The translations under genes and the position numbers were made by a program. A stretch of 64,000 bases of DNA from JAISGQ01 sp964500965 (GTDB taxonomy: Bacteria > Bacillota > Clostridia > Oscillospirales > Acutalibacteraceae), in assembly GCA_964500965.1 (NCBI GenBank), contig CAZCQZ010000007.1, positions 1-64,000 on the forward strand, written 5' to 3'. Positions 1-7,033 of the stretch are shown one piece after another (position 1 is the first letter of the stretch; every line of letters begins with the position of its first letter). A model generated the notes under the pieces. The model was not told the origin of the DNA. It did no database searches and saw only the letters and a program-made list of their open reading frames with translations.

Positions 1-16
1 GATTTTTTCTTTCGTA

Positions 17-53
17 GGCTCTATTTGGCTACCCCAACATTTATTATAGAGCC
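17..53. other. Small inverted repeat at left edge
   Basis: GGCTCTAT (17-24) is complementary to ATAGAGCC (46-53) around a 21-nt loop. It has no T-tract and lies just before a clear terminator, so it probably belongs to the 3' end of the transcript entering from the left. Function unknown. Confidence 0.4.
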
Positions 54-61
54 AAAATTGA

Positions 62-98
62 CTGCAAGTCTGTTTTTAACGACAGGCTTGCAGTTTTT
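62..98 (+). terminator. Rho-independent terminator of the upstream transcript
   Basis: A 12-bp stem (62-73 with 82-93, one G-U pair) with an 8-nt loop is followed by TTTTT (94-98). It ends whatever is transcribed into the window from the left, and it isolates the ABC-F promoter that starts at 102. Confidence 0.85.
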
Positions 99-101
99 CT
101 A

Positions 102-129
102 TTGACAGATTGAGATTTTGTGTTAAAAT
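102..129 (+). promoter_or_regulatory. Sigma-A-type promoter of the ABC-F gene
   Basis: TTGACA (102-107), a 16-nt spacer and TAAAAT (124-129). Transcription would begin near 136, giving a leader of about 215 nt before the ABC-F start, long enough to carry the uORF and the folds described separately. Confidence 0.75.
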
Positions 130-162
130 CAGCTTGTAAATCAATGAAACGGAGTTGAAAAA

Positions 163-174
163 ATGCGCAAGTAA
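163..174 (+). CDS. Three-codon leader peptide (Met-Arg-Lys)
   Basis: ATG CGC AAG TAA preceded by GGAG (151-154) with 8 nt spacing. The ribosome site is as good as that of the gene downstream, which argues for real translation. Very short uORFs ahead of ABC-F and erm resistance genes commonly sense stalled, drug-bound ribosomes, so this is probably the sensing element of the leader. That role is inferred; only the ORF and its Shine-Dalgarno are seen. Confidence 0.6.
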   Translation: MRK

Positions 175-264
175 GCTGACTGATAAAAACAGAAGCCTTT
201 ATGCATGGCGTTGTGTTACGCTTTGCTTTTGTTTCTGTTGTTCAGCAGTTGGTTTGCCGTTTTG

Positions 265-344
265 CACTCCGTATTTTTGCGCCCGAAAATACGACACCGC
301 AGGAATGGTATAGCCATCTGCGGTGCAATTTTATTTTCGGAGTG
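265..344 (+). promoter_or_regulatory. Attenuator-like fold hiding the ABC-F ribosome site
   Basis: Several mutually exclusive helices can form. A strong hairpin pairs CACCGCAG (295-302) with CTGCGGTG (318-325), with an inner ATGG/CCAT pair. It is enclosed by a perfect 9-bp helix of 283-291 with 332-340, or by 265-271 with 338-344. Both enclosing helices take up the GGAG (339-342) that serves the ATG at 352. An upstream alternative, 271-277 with 286-292, competes with the 9-bp helix and would free the Shine-Dalgarno. The hairpin is followed by a T-rich stretch (329-337), so premature termination is also possible. Confidence 0.65.
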
Positions 345-351
345 AAAATAT

Positions 352-1839
352 ATGTCATTGATAGAAGTAAAAAATCTGACATTTGCCTATGAGGGCAGCT
401 ATGATTACATTTTCGATAATGTGTCTTTCAGAATTGATACAGATTGGAAGCTGGGCTTTATCGGGAGAAACGGCAGAGGTAAAACCACCTTTTTGCGGTT
501 GCTCATGGGTGAGCTTGAGTGTAAAGGCGAAATACTTTCCAATGTGGAATTTGAATATTTTCCGTATAATATAAGTGATAAGACCTGCAATACAATAGAT
601 ATTATTTATGAAATTGCAGGAGAAATCGAATATTGGAAAATCATGAAAGAGTTAAATATGCTTTCAGTTGACGAAAATGTGCTTTACAGAGCCTTTGAAT
701 CTCTTTCAAACGGCGAGCAGACAAAGGTGATGCTGGCGGCTATGTTCCTGCGTGAAAACAGCTTTCTGCTGATTGACGAGCCGACAAATCATCTGGATTC
801 CCACGGCAGAAAGCTTTTGGGCAAATATCTTTCGGAAAAGAAAGGTTATATACTGGTTTCCCACGACCGAGCCTTGCTTGATTCCTGCATTGACCATGTG
901 CTTTCCGTTAACCGTGCTGATATTGAAGTGCAGAACGGAAATTTCAGTACATGGTGGGAAAATAAGCAGAGAGAGGATAAATTCGAGCTGGACGAAAACG
1001 AACGGTTGAAAAAGGACATAAAGCGTCTCCGTGAATCTGCAAGGCAGACAAGGGAAAAAGCGGACAGCATCGAAGCTTGTAAAATAGGAACAGTCGGTAT
1101 TAAAGTTGAAAAATCCCTTGAACGCAGGGCGTATATCGGCGCAAAGGCAAAAAATATGCAGCAGCGGCGAAAAAATGTCGAACGCAGGCAAAGTGACAAA
1201 ATCGAAGAAAAATCAAGGCTGCTTAAAAATATCGAAAAGACCGAGCCGCTGAAGCTGTCTGCCCTTGAACATAACGCCGAAACGCTTGTAGATGCCCGCG
1301 ACCTTTCCGTAAGCTATGACGGACGAATAGTGTGCGGCGGCGTGAGCTTTACCGTAAAAAGGGGAGAGCGCGTTGCGCTAAAAGGGAGCAACGGCAGCGG
1401 AAAGTCCAGTATAATTAAGCTCATTACGGGTGAAAGCATAGAGCACGGCGGAACTCTGACCCTTGCAGGCAATTTGAAAATATCCTATGTGCCTCAAAAC
1501 ACGGCGTATGCTTGCGGCGATTTGAAAACCTTTGCCATTGAACGGAATATTGACGAAAGCCTGTTTAAAGCGATACTGAGAAAGCTGGGCTTTTCGAGAG
1601 AACAGTTTGACAAGCCGATTGAAGAATATTCACAGGGTCAGAAGAAAAAGGTTTTGCTGGCGGCAAGCATAAGCGAAAAGGCGCATTTGTATATCTGGGA
1701 CGAACCGCTTAATTACATTGATGTTATTTCGAGAATGCAGATTGAAAGCCTGCTTACAATGTATCGACCTGCAATGCTTTTCATTGAGCATGACGAAGCA
1801 TTTTGTGATAATATCGCAACAAAAGTTATCAAGCTTTGA
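352..1839 (+). CDS. ABC-F ATPase, probable ribosomal protection (antibiotic resistance) protein
   Basis: A soluble tandem ATPase of 495 aa with no membrane segments. The first cassette has Walker A GRNGRGKTT near residue 40, a signature written LSNGEQ, and Walker B LLIDEPTNHLD. The second has GSNGSGKSS, signature YSQGQKKK and WDEPLNYID. A charged, helical linker of about 90 residues separates them; in this family it reaches into the ribosome. The length and the loose second signature suit the Lsa/Vga-like resistance branch better than housekeeping EttA or Uup. Such proteins dislodge lincosamides, streptogramin A or pleuromutilins from the 50S subunit; the drug range here is unknown. A start at ATG 352 is supported by GGAG at 339. 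The leader looks drug-inducible. Confidence 0.85.
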   Translation: MSLIEVKNLTFAYEGSYDYIFDNVSFRIDTDWKLGFIGRNGRGKTTFLRLLMGELECKGEILSNVEFEYFPYNISDKTCNTIDIIYEIAGEIEYWKIMKELNMLSVDENVLYRAFESLSNGEQTKVMLAAMFLRENSFLLIDEPTNHLDSHGRKLLGKYLSEKKGYILVSHDRALLDSCIDHVLSVNRADIEVQNGNFSTWWENKQREDKFELDENERLKKDIKRLRESARQTREKADSIEACKIGTVGIKVEKSLERRAYIGAKAKNMQQRRKNVERRQSDKIEEKSRLLKNIEKTEPLKLSALEHNAETLVDARDLSVSYDGRIVCGGVSFTVKRGERVALKGSNGSGKSSIIKLITGESIEHGGTLTLAGNLKISYVPQNTAYACGDLKTFAIERNIDESLFKAILRKLGFSREQFDKPIEEYSQGQKKKVLLAASISEKAHLYIWDEPLNYIDVISRMQIESLLTMYRPAMLFIEHDEAFCDNIATKVIKL

Positions 1840-1842
1840 AAA

Positions 1843-1877
1843 TACCGTGCAAATCAATCGGTATGATTTGCACGGTA
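1843..1877 (+). terminator. Stem-loop after the ABC-F gene
   Basis: A perfect 14-bp stem (1843-1856 with 1864-1877) with a 7-nt loop begins 3 nt after the stop codon. The T-tract is poor, so it may act as a terminator or as an mRNA-stabilising 3' hairpin. It also lies downstream of the convergent gene at 1926. Confidence 0.65.
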
Positions 1878-1925
1878 TAGTTGCGTTCACATATTGAATA
1901 ATAAAAAAGGAATGCAAAGATATGA

Positions 1926-2225
1926 TTATCCGAGCTTGTTTGAAATTTCGTGGTAAAGGTCGGTTTTCAATAGCCAGTCCCAAATAGTGTAGCCTGCGGA
2001 TTTTACCATTGCAAAATCAATGACGCCGGTAACAAGGAGAATGACGGCAACAACAACGGCGGTAACAAAAAGCGCGTTTGCCGTATGCTTTAAAATTTTC
2101 AGCGCCAGAACTGCCACAATAACCGCAACGATAATGGTGACAACGCTTGAAAGGGTGGAAGCTTCCTCAACAGGCTCGGCGGCAGCGGAAGCGAAAAAGC
2201 CGCAGATATTTGAAATGATATTCAT
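1926..2225 (-). CDS. Small two-helix membrane protein of unknown function
   Basis: I do not recognise this protein of 99 aa. An N-terminal hydrophobic stretch is followed by an acidic patch (EPVEEAS). Two strong membrane helices, VVTIIVAVIVAVLALKIL and ALFVTAVVVAVILLVTGVI, are joined by a short HTAN turn, and the tail is a Trp-containing polar segment. ATG at 2225 is preferred to an upstream TTG (2231) because GGAGA sits 7 nt before it. It is monocistronic, convergent with the ABC-F gene and divergent from the deacetylase gene. Confidence 0.6.
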   Translation of the reverse strand: MNIISNICGFFASAAAEPVEEASTLSSVVTIIVAVIVAVLALKILKHTANALFVTAVVVAVILLVTGVIDFAMVKSAGYTIWDWLLKTDLYHEISNKLG

Positions 2226-2332
2226 AAGCAATCTCCAATCACAGATATTTATACTGCTATTTTAGTATAAAATTCATTTGCTGTCAATCCATTTTATGAC
2301 AACCGATTTTTCAAAAAATATTTGATTATCTA

Positions 2333-2361
2333 TTGAATGTTTGAATTGAATTATGTAAAAT
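2333..2361 (+). promoter_or_regulatory. Promoter of the polysaccharide deacetylase gene
   Basis: TTGAAT (2333-2338), a 17-nt spacer and TAAAAT (2356-2361), 28 nt before the ATG at 2390. Confidence 0.6.
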
Positions 2362-2389
2362 AAGGACAAAGAGTACAAGGGGTGAAATT

Positions 2390-3268
2390 ATGAACCGGAA
2401 GAAAAGCGAACCGATGCTTATTGTGATACTTATGTTTTCGGTGATATGTCTGGTGTTCATGGTCGTTTACGCCGTGAAGGACAATAAACCGGCGGTGATG
2501 ACGGGAGCTTATGCCGAGGAAGCGTCCGGCAGTGAAATTCAAAGCGGAGAGCAGGTTGTACTGACTACAACTACATCAGCCGCCACAACAACTACAACCA
2601 CGGCAACGGAAACGGGAATGTCTACCCAATACGGCAATCTGCCCGATAAAATCGCCTATCTCACCTTTGATGACGGACCGTCTGAAAATACGGAAAAAAT
2701 CCTTGATATTCTTGACGGCTATGGTGTTAAGGCAACATTTTTCGTCATAAGCAAAAAGAATCAGGACAAGGGTTATAAAATGATTGTGGACAGAGGACAT
2801 ACTATCGCGCTTCATTCCTACACCCACACATATTCAAAAATTTACAAAAGTGAGGAAGCGTATTTTGATGACCTTGCGAAAATCAGCGACAAGGTGTACA
2901 ACCTTACCGGCGTTCGTTCGACGATAATCCGTTTTCCCGGTGGGTCAAGCAATACAGTGCACAGAAAATACTGCAAGGGGCTGATGAAAAAGCTCAAGAC
3001 CGCCGTTACGGAAAAGGGTTATGTTTACCACGACTGGAATGTTGACAGCGGCGATGCCACCGGCAGTAATGTGGCGGTTGAAACATTGGTAAACAACGTC
3101 AAAAAAGGCGCAAAGGGCAGAGACGTTATTGACATTCTGATGCACGATACGGGAAAGAGCAAGCAGACCACCGTTGAAGCTCTGCCGGAAATAATCGAAT
3201 ATCTGCTTTCGGAGGGGTATACGATTTTGCCGATTACAGCGGACACACAACCGATTCAGCATAAATAA
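2390..3268 (+). CDS. Membrane-anchored polysaccharide (peptidoglycan/chitin-type) deacetylase
   Basis: A 292-aa protein that should remove N-acetyl groups from cell-wall or chitin-like glycans outside the cell. One membrane anchor lies at residues 8-26 (LIVILMFSVICLVFMVVYA), then a Thr-rich linker at about 61-73, then the NodB domain. All five NodB motifs are visible: TFDDGP (catalytic base and a metal Asp), HSYTH (metal histidines), RFPGGSS, DWNVDSGD and LMHDT. The domain therefore looks active. GGGGTG precedes the ATG. Neighbours gpr and spoIIP suggest, but do not prove, a role in spore cortex or envelope remodelling like PdaA. Substrate is uncertain between peptidoglycan GlcNAc, MurNAc and other glycans. 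Confidence 0.85.
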   Translation: MNRKKSEPMLIVILMFSVICLVFMVVYAVKDNKPAVMTGAYAEEASGSEIQSGEQVVLTTTTSAATTTTTTATETGMSTQYGNLPDKIAYLTFDDGPSENTEKILDILDGYGVKATFFVISKKNQDKGYKMIVDRGHTIALHSYTHTYSKIYKSEEAYFDDLAKISDKVYNLTGVRSTIIRFPGGSSNTVHRKYCKGLMKKLKTAVTEKGYVYHDWNVDSGDATGSNVAVETLVNNVKKGAKGRDVIDILMHDTGKSKQTTVEALPEIIEYLLSEGYTILPITADTQPIQHK

Positions 3269-3273
3269 TCAAA

Positions 3274-3307
3274 GACCTGTCGTTCTGCGTTTGCAGTGCG
3301 GCAGGTC
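3274..3307 (+). terminator. Probable terminator after the deacetylase gene
   Basis: GACCTGTCG (3274-3282) pairs with CGGCAGGTC (3299-3307), with an inner CTGC/GCAG pair. The following sequence is only moderately T-rich, so some read-through into gpr is possible. Confidence 0.55.
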
Positions 3308-3369
3308 ATAAATTTTGTATAAGCCGGCGGATTTCGGAAATACCAAATGCAGTGAAAGGAATGTGTGCA

Positions 3370-4254
3370 ATGCAGTGCAGAACGGATATTGCCCTTGAAA
3401 TGCTTGCAGATGAAAGCGGCGGCGGAATTGAACATACATCGGAAAAGAGCGGTTTTCTGAAAATCGACAGAGTTAAAATTCTCGGCGGAGAGGGAGAAAA
3501 AGCCACAGGTAAGCCGAGAGGGAATTATATAACCGTAACAATGCCGCCCTTGAGCGACGGCATACCCGAAAGTGACGAGGGGGTAAAAATACTTGCAGGT
3601 GAAATCAAAAAGCTGATTCCCGAAACCGGGACAGTGCTGGTGACAGGGCTTGGGAACACAGCAATAACCCCCGATGCGCTGGGACCTCTGGCGGCAAAGG
3701 GGATACTTGCCACAAGGCATATAAGCGGAGAGTTTGAGCGTATAGCCGGGCTTGAAAAGCTTCGGTCTGTGGCGGTGATAGCACCGGGAGTTTTGGGACA
3801 AACCGGGATTGAGGTTTCGGAAATTTTAAAATCGCTGACGGAAAAAATCAAACCGTCGGCAATAATTGCCATTGACGCGCTGGCTGCCATGAGCCTTTCG
3901 AGACTTGGGTGTACCGTTCAGATAAGTGATGCCGGGATTTCTCCCGGTGCAGGGGTCGGTAATAACAGACCGGGGCTGAACAGGTCAACACTGGGCGTTC
4001 CGGTAATTGCCGTTGGCGTTCCGACAGTGGTAGACGCGGAAGCCGTTATCATTGATACGGCAGTACGTGCCGGTGCAGATGATGAAGCCCTTTCACTGCT
4101 GAAAAGCAAGGCGTCGCCGAGAGGCGAACCTATGATTGTAACGCCACGTGAAATTGATTTGATTATAAAAAGAGCCGCAAGGCTGATTGCTCTTTCCGTA
4201 AACCTTGCCATGCACCCGGATTACGACCCCAAAGAGCTGGCGGACGCGGTTTGA
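3370..4254 (+). CDS. gpr: GPR germination protease (A25 endopeptidase of SASPs)
   Basis: GPR is made in the developing spore and, at germination, degrades the small acid-soluble proteins that coat spore DNA. The 294-aa product starts MQCRTDIALEML; the RTD-A-E signature just after the N terminus is the family hallmark around the autoprocessing site. Further family features are PRGNYITVTMP, GLGNTAITPDALGP, IDALAAMSLSRLG and DAGISPGAGVGNNR. ATG at 3370 is chosen because AAAGGA (3355-3360) lies 9 nt before it; GTG 3352 and ATG 3361 overlap or abut that site. Upstream of spoIIP by 75 nt. Expression in the forespore would be expected from the family. Confidence 0.95.
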   Translation: MQCRTDIALEMLADESGGGIEHTSEKSGFLKIDRVKILGGEGEKATGKPRGNYITVTMPPLSDGIPESDEGVKILAGEIKKLIPETGTVLVTGLGNTAITPDALGPLAAKGILATRHISGEFERIAGLEKLRSVAVIAPGVLGQTGIEVSEILKSLTEKIKPSAIIAIDALAAMSLSRLGCTVQISDAGISPGAGVGNNRPGLNRSTLGVPVIAVGVPTVVDAEAVIIDTAVRAGADDEALSLLKSKASPRGEPMIVTPREIDLIIKRAARLIALSVNLAMHPDYDPKELADAV

Positions 4255-4329
4255 TTTTCGGCATTTTCGGGCACAGCTTCGCATATGATTATACAGATTC
4301 CGGGTATCGGATAAATGCGGAGGTGTAAT

Positions 4330-5430
4330 ATGAAAGGCAGTAAATTTTCGGCATTTTGCGGCTTTGTTTGGCGCGCGGCGGTTACGGTTGCGGCAGTTCT
4401 GGGAATTATCGGCGTGGGAGGAACACTGTTTTCAGAGGACGGAATAGTTATCCTTATCGAAAAAATGACTGTGCTCAGTGCAGGGACGCCTGTCCACAAT
4501 GAAAAGGCGGAGACTGAAATAAGCGTGTTTACAACCACAGCCACAACTACGACCACAGTGACAACCGTAGGGACAACCGCAGTGACAACCGCCACAACAG
4601 CAACAACTGCTTCCACAACTGTTCCCACCGGCGAAGATGTCAGAAAGGTCAGTGAGGAACAGCTTTTAAAGGGAACGGTAAGCTTTGGAGGCATTAACGT
4701 TAAAAACGCGAATAAAAACCACGGCATTGACATAGAAAAGCTTTTGAAAAAGCGACCCGATTGTGAGATTGAGAAAAACGGAGAATATCAGGTGTTGATA
4801 ATTCACACACATACAACGGAATGCTACGCGCAGGAGGATTTGAAGTGGTACAGCACGAAAACCGAATGGCGAACCACAAAAGAGGAACGAAACATCACTT
4901 CGGTAGGCGCGATAATTGCCGAGGGGCTTAATGATGCCGGAATCAGGACACTGCATGTGACGGTAAAACACGATTACCCGAAGTACAACGGTGCGTACAA
5001 TCGGGCAAAAGAAACGATAAGCGAATATTTGAAAAAATATCCGTCAATAAAAATGGTGATAGATGTCCACCGCGATTCCATAACGCGAAATGACGGAACA
5101 AAGGTGAAGCCGACGGCGGTAATTAACGGCAAAAAGGCGGCACAGGTTATGATAATAAGCGGCTGTGACGATGAGGGAGATTTGAATTTCCCCGACTGGG
5201 AGTACAATCTTACCATGGCGTTACAGCTTCAAAAACAGCTTAACGAGGACTGGGAGGGACTGGCAAGACCGCTGTATTTTGCGCCTTTCAGGTACAATAT
5301 GCACATGACACATAATTCGTTGCTAATTGAAATAGGCACAGAGGTGAACACCCTTGAGGAAGCGCAGTACACCGCCGGGCTTGTTTCCGAATCGCTGGCA
5401 ACGCTTCTGTCGAGGTACATAAAGGAGTGA
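4330..5430 (+). CDS. spoIIP: Stage II sporulation protein P (peptidoglycan amidase/endopeptidase)
   Basis: SpoIIP works with SpoIID and SpoIIM to thin septal peptidoglycan during engulfment. The 366-aa protein has an N-terminal membrane anchor (residues 11-31), a Thr-rich stretch at about 68-98, then the SpoIIP catalytic domain. The domain shows LIIHTHTTECY, a GAIIAEGLNDAGI segment, VIDVHRDS with a metal-type His, and LLIEIGTEVNTLEEA with the conserved Glu. ATG 4330 follows GGAGGTG at 4319-4325. The next small gene starts 5 nt after the stop and has its ribosome site inside this gene's end, so the two are coupled. Confidence 0.93.
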   Translation: MKGSKFSAFCGFVWRAAVTVAAVLGIIGVGGTLFSEDGIVILIEKMTVLSAGTPVHNEKAETEISVFTTTATTTTTVTTVGTTAVTTATTATTASTTVPTGEDVRKVSEEQLLKGTVSFGGINVKNANKNHGIDIEKLLKKRPDCEIEKNGEYQVLIIHTHTTECYAQEDLKWYSTKTEWRTTKEERNITSVGAIIAEGLNDAGIRTLHVTVKHDYPKYNGAYNRAKETISEYLKKYPSIKMVIDVHRDSITRNDGTKVKPTAVINGKKAAQVMIISGCDDEGDLNFPDWEYNLTMALQLQKQLNEDWEGLARPLYFAPFRYNMHMTHNSLLIEIGTEVNTLEEAQYTAGLVSESLATLLSRYIKE

Positions 5431-5435
5431 AAATA

Positions 5436-5696
5436 ATGGCAAGGTCTATAAGAATTTTTATCATTTCTCTGTGTACAACGCTGATTGCCGTAATGTTTAT
5501 AAGCGGTGTGACGGTGGTTACGAAATCGGGACTTGAGACTTCGGGAGCAGAAACAGAAGCCTCCGAAATCAACGTCGAAGCCCTTGAAACCGCCCTTGAA
5601 ACCGCGGACAATTTTCTGACGTTCTTTGCGCCGAATATTAAAGCGGCAACACATTTCAGCCTGATAATGTGCGCCGCTTTAAGCGAGGTGTATTAG
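5436..5696 (+). CDS. Small membrane-anchored protein coupled to spoIIP
   Basis: An 86-aa protein I do not recognise. It has a basic start (MARSIR), one hydrophobic segment (IFIISLCTTLIAVMFISGVTVV), then an acidic Glu/Ala-rich stretch and a short hydrophobic C terminus. AAGGAG (5422-5427) overlaps the spoIIP stop, and the ATG follows after 8 nt, indicating translational coupling. A role in the engulfment machinery can be inferred only from position. Its last codons overlap the convergent gene at 5693 by 4 bp. Confidence 0.6.
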   Translation: MARSIRIFIISLCTTLIAVMFISGVTVVTKSGLETSGAETEASEINVEALETALETADNFLTFFAPNIKAATHFSLIMCAALSEVY

Positions 5697-6322
5697 TTAT
5701 TAAGCTTTGCTCCGCAGCCGGTGCAGAAATTGGCATTATCGGCTGCCTGCTTGCCGCAGGCAGTGCAGAATCGGGCAGTGGGAACGGCTGATTCCGTGTA
5801 CGGGTTTTCCGAAGATGCCGCAATGCTGTCAATTTCGGTACGAGCGTTTTCAATCAGAGTGTCAAGAGGAGCAAAGGGTGAATCAATGCTTTTGTCCGTT
5901 GCCCAGTTACGCCATGCCGAAACAACGGCATCGGAGGACGGGGCGGAGGCACAGAGCTGCCGCATTGAAGAAATCCGCGAAAGCAGGTTGCCGGTAAGCT
6001 CCGGCTCATGCTTGATAATTACTTTTTCGCCGTTTTTGCCGAAAACGGTTATTACATCGCGCTCGGAATCTTCGCGGACATCGGTAATTTCGCTCCATAG
6101 CAGAGCAACACGCCCAAGAGTTTTTGCGGCATAATCTACACCGTCAACGGCGGTCATTCCCAGCGGAGAGCCGATACGCGAAAGGGCAAAGCCGACGTCC
6201 TTTGTACGCTGTTCGCCTTTGCAGAAAATTCCCAGGTCATTGAGAACATATTCAAGAGAAATATAGGTCGAATCTTTTCTGACCGGTGAAACGCTTGTCC
6301 AGATACATTTGTCGAAAAGCAT
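5693..6322 (-). CDS. Zinc-ribbon protein with an N-terminal PH-like region
   Basis: A 209-aa soluble protein. The C terminus carries a four-cysteine zinc ribbon (FCTACGK ... FCTGCGAKL). The N-terminal half contains a pattern (VALLWSEITDVRE...DVITVFGKNGEKVII) resembling bacterial PH-like/GRAM folds, but I cannot name the family. ATG 6322 is chosen because a purine-rich GGGGG site lies a few bases upstream; the upstream in-frame ATG (6361) has none. Probably a regulatory or adaptor protein; function unknown. Confidence 0.6.
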   Translation of the reverse strand: MLFDKCIWTSVSPVRKDSTYISLEYVLNDLGIFCKGEQRTKDVGFALSRIGSPLGMTAVDGVDYAAKTLGRVALLWSEITDVREDSERDVITVFGKNGEKVIIKHEPELTGNLLSRISSMRQLCASAPSSDAVVSAWRNWATDKSIDSPFAPLDTLIENARTEIDSIAASSENPYTESAVPTARFCTACGKQAADNANFCTGCGAKLNN

Positions 6323-6398
6323 GAAAATCCCCCTACGACTTTGATACAAAAATTGTATCATGGTTGCAGGGGGGATTCAATGCCGTAAAAGTAAATTT

Positions 6399-7025
6399 TT
6401 AATGACAGAACAGGTCGGTAAGCTCCGAAAACGAGCTTATTGAAGCATCGAAGTCGGAAGCGGTGCCGAAGCCGTAGGCGGCGTGGACAAACAATGCCCC
6501 GGCAGCCTTTGCGGATTTGCCGTCAAGAGCGGTGTCTCCGATATAAACAGGGGCGTTCAGTGAGTTGCGCTTTACAACAAGTCCGATGTTTTCCGCTTTT
6601 GAAAGCAGGGTGTTACCCCAACACTCAAGGTCGCGGAAAAACCGCCCAAGCCCGTGATACTTTAAAAAGGCTTCAATGTAGCCGCTTTGACAATTGCTGA
6701 CTATAAACAGTGGGAATTGCTCGGATAGAATTTCCAAAGTTTCCCGAAGCTTCGGATAAAGAACGCCGCCGTGCTGTGACAGATATTCATTTTCATAGGC
6801 GCAGCATTCTTTTTCAACTGTGGTTAAAACATCTTTCGGCTGACCGGGAAGCAGTGAAGCGAATATTTCGGGCATCGGCTTGCCCATTTGTGCGTTAACC
6901 TCCGACACTGTGGCACGGTAGTCAAGCCCCAGCCGCTCAAAAACAATATTCCATGAATCGACAACCGATTTTGCGGAATCCCACAGTGTGCCGTCCATAT
7001 CGAAAATCAATCCGTCTGCTTTCAT
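6399..7025 (-). CDS. HAD-family phosphatase, phosphoglycolate phosphatase-like
   Basis: A 208-aa haloacid dehalogenase-fold hydrolase with motif I FDMDGTLWDS (nucleophile Asp and acid/base Asp), a helical cap (C1 type), motif II FIVSNCQ, a Lys in motif III and motif IV YIGDTALDGKSAKAAG. The pattern resembles Gph/PGMB phosphatases acting on phosphoglycolate or sugar phosphates. Start ATG follows AGGAG. It lies 8 nt downstream of the beta-helix lipoprotein gene on the same strand and may be co-transcribed with it. Substrate not determinable. Confidence 0.8.
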   Translation of the reverse strand: MKADGLIFDMDGTLWDSAKSVVDSWNIVFERLGLDYRATVSEVNAQMGKPMPEIFASLLPGQPKDVLTTVEKECCAYENEYLSQHGGVLYPKLRETLEILSEQFPLFIVSNCQSGYIEAFLKYHGLGRFFRDLECWGNTLLSKAENIGLVVKRNSLNAPVYIGDTALDGKSAKAAGALFVHAAYGFGTASDFDASISSFSELTDLFCH

Positions 7026-7033
7026 ATTAACTC

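Noticed and set aside
201..392. 63-aa ORF across the ABC-F leader
   Set aside because: No ribosome site. It covers the attenuator helices and runs into the ABC-F start; the pairing pattern explains the sequence better than coding does.
706..1191. Antisense ORF of 161 aa within the ABC-F gene
   Set aside because: Cys- and Phe-rich translation without family features; it is the complement of a clear gene.
2020..2265. Plus-strand ORF opposite the small membrane protein
   Set aside because: Low-complexity Thr/Ala translation is the mirror of the membrane-helix codons; the minus-strand ORF has the ribosome site and two clean helices.
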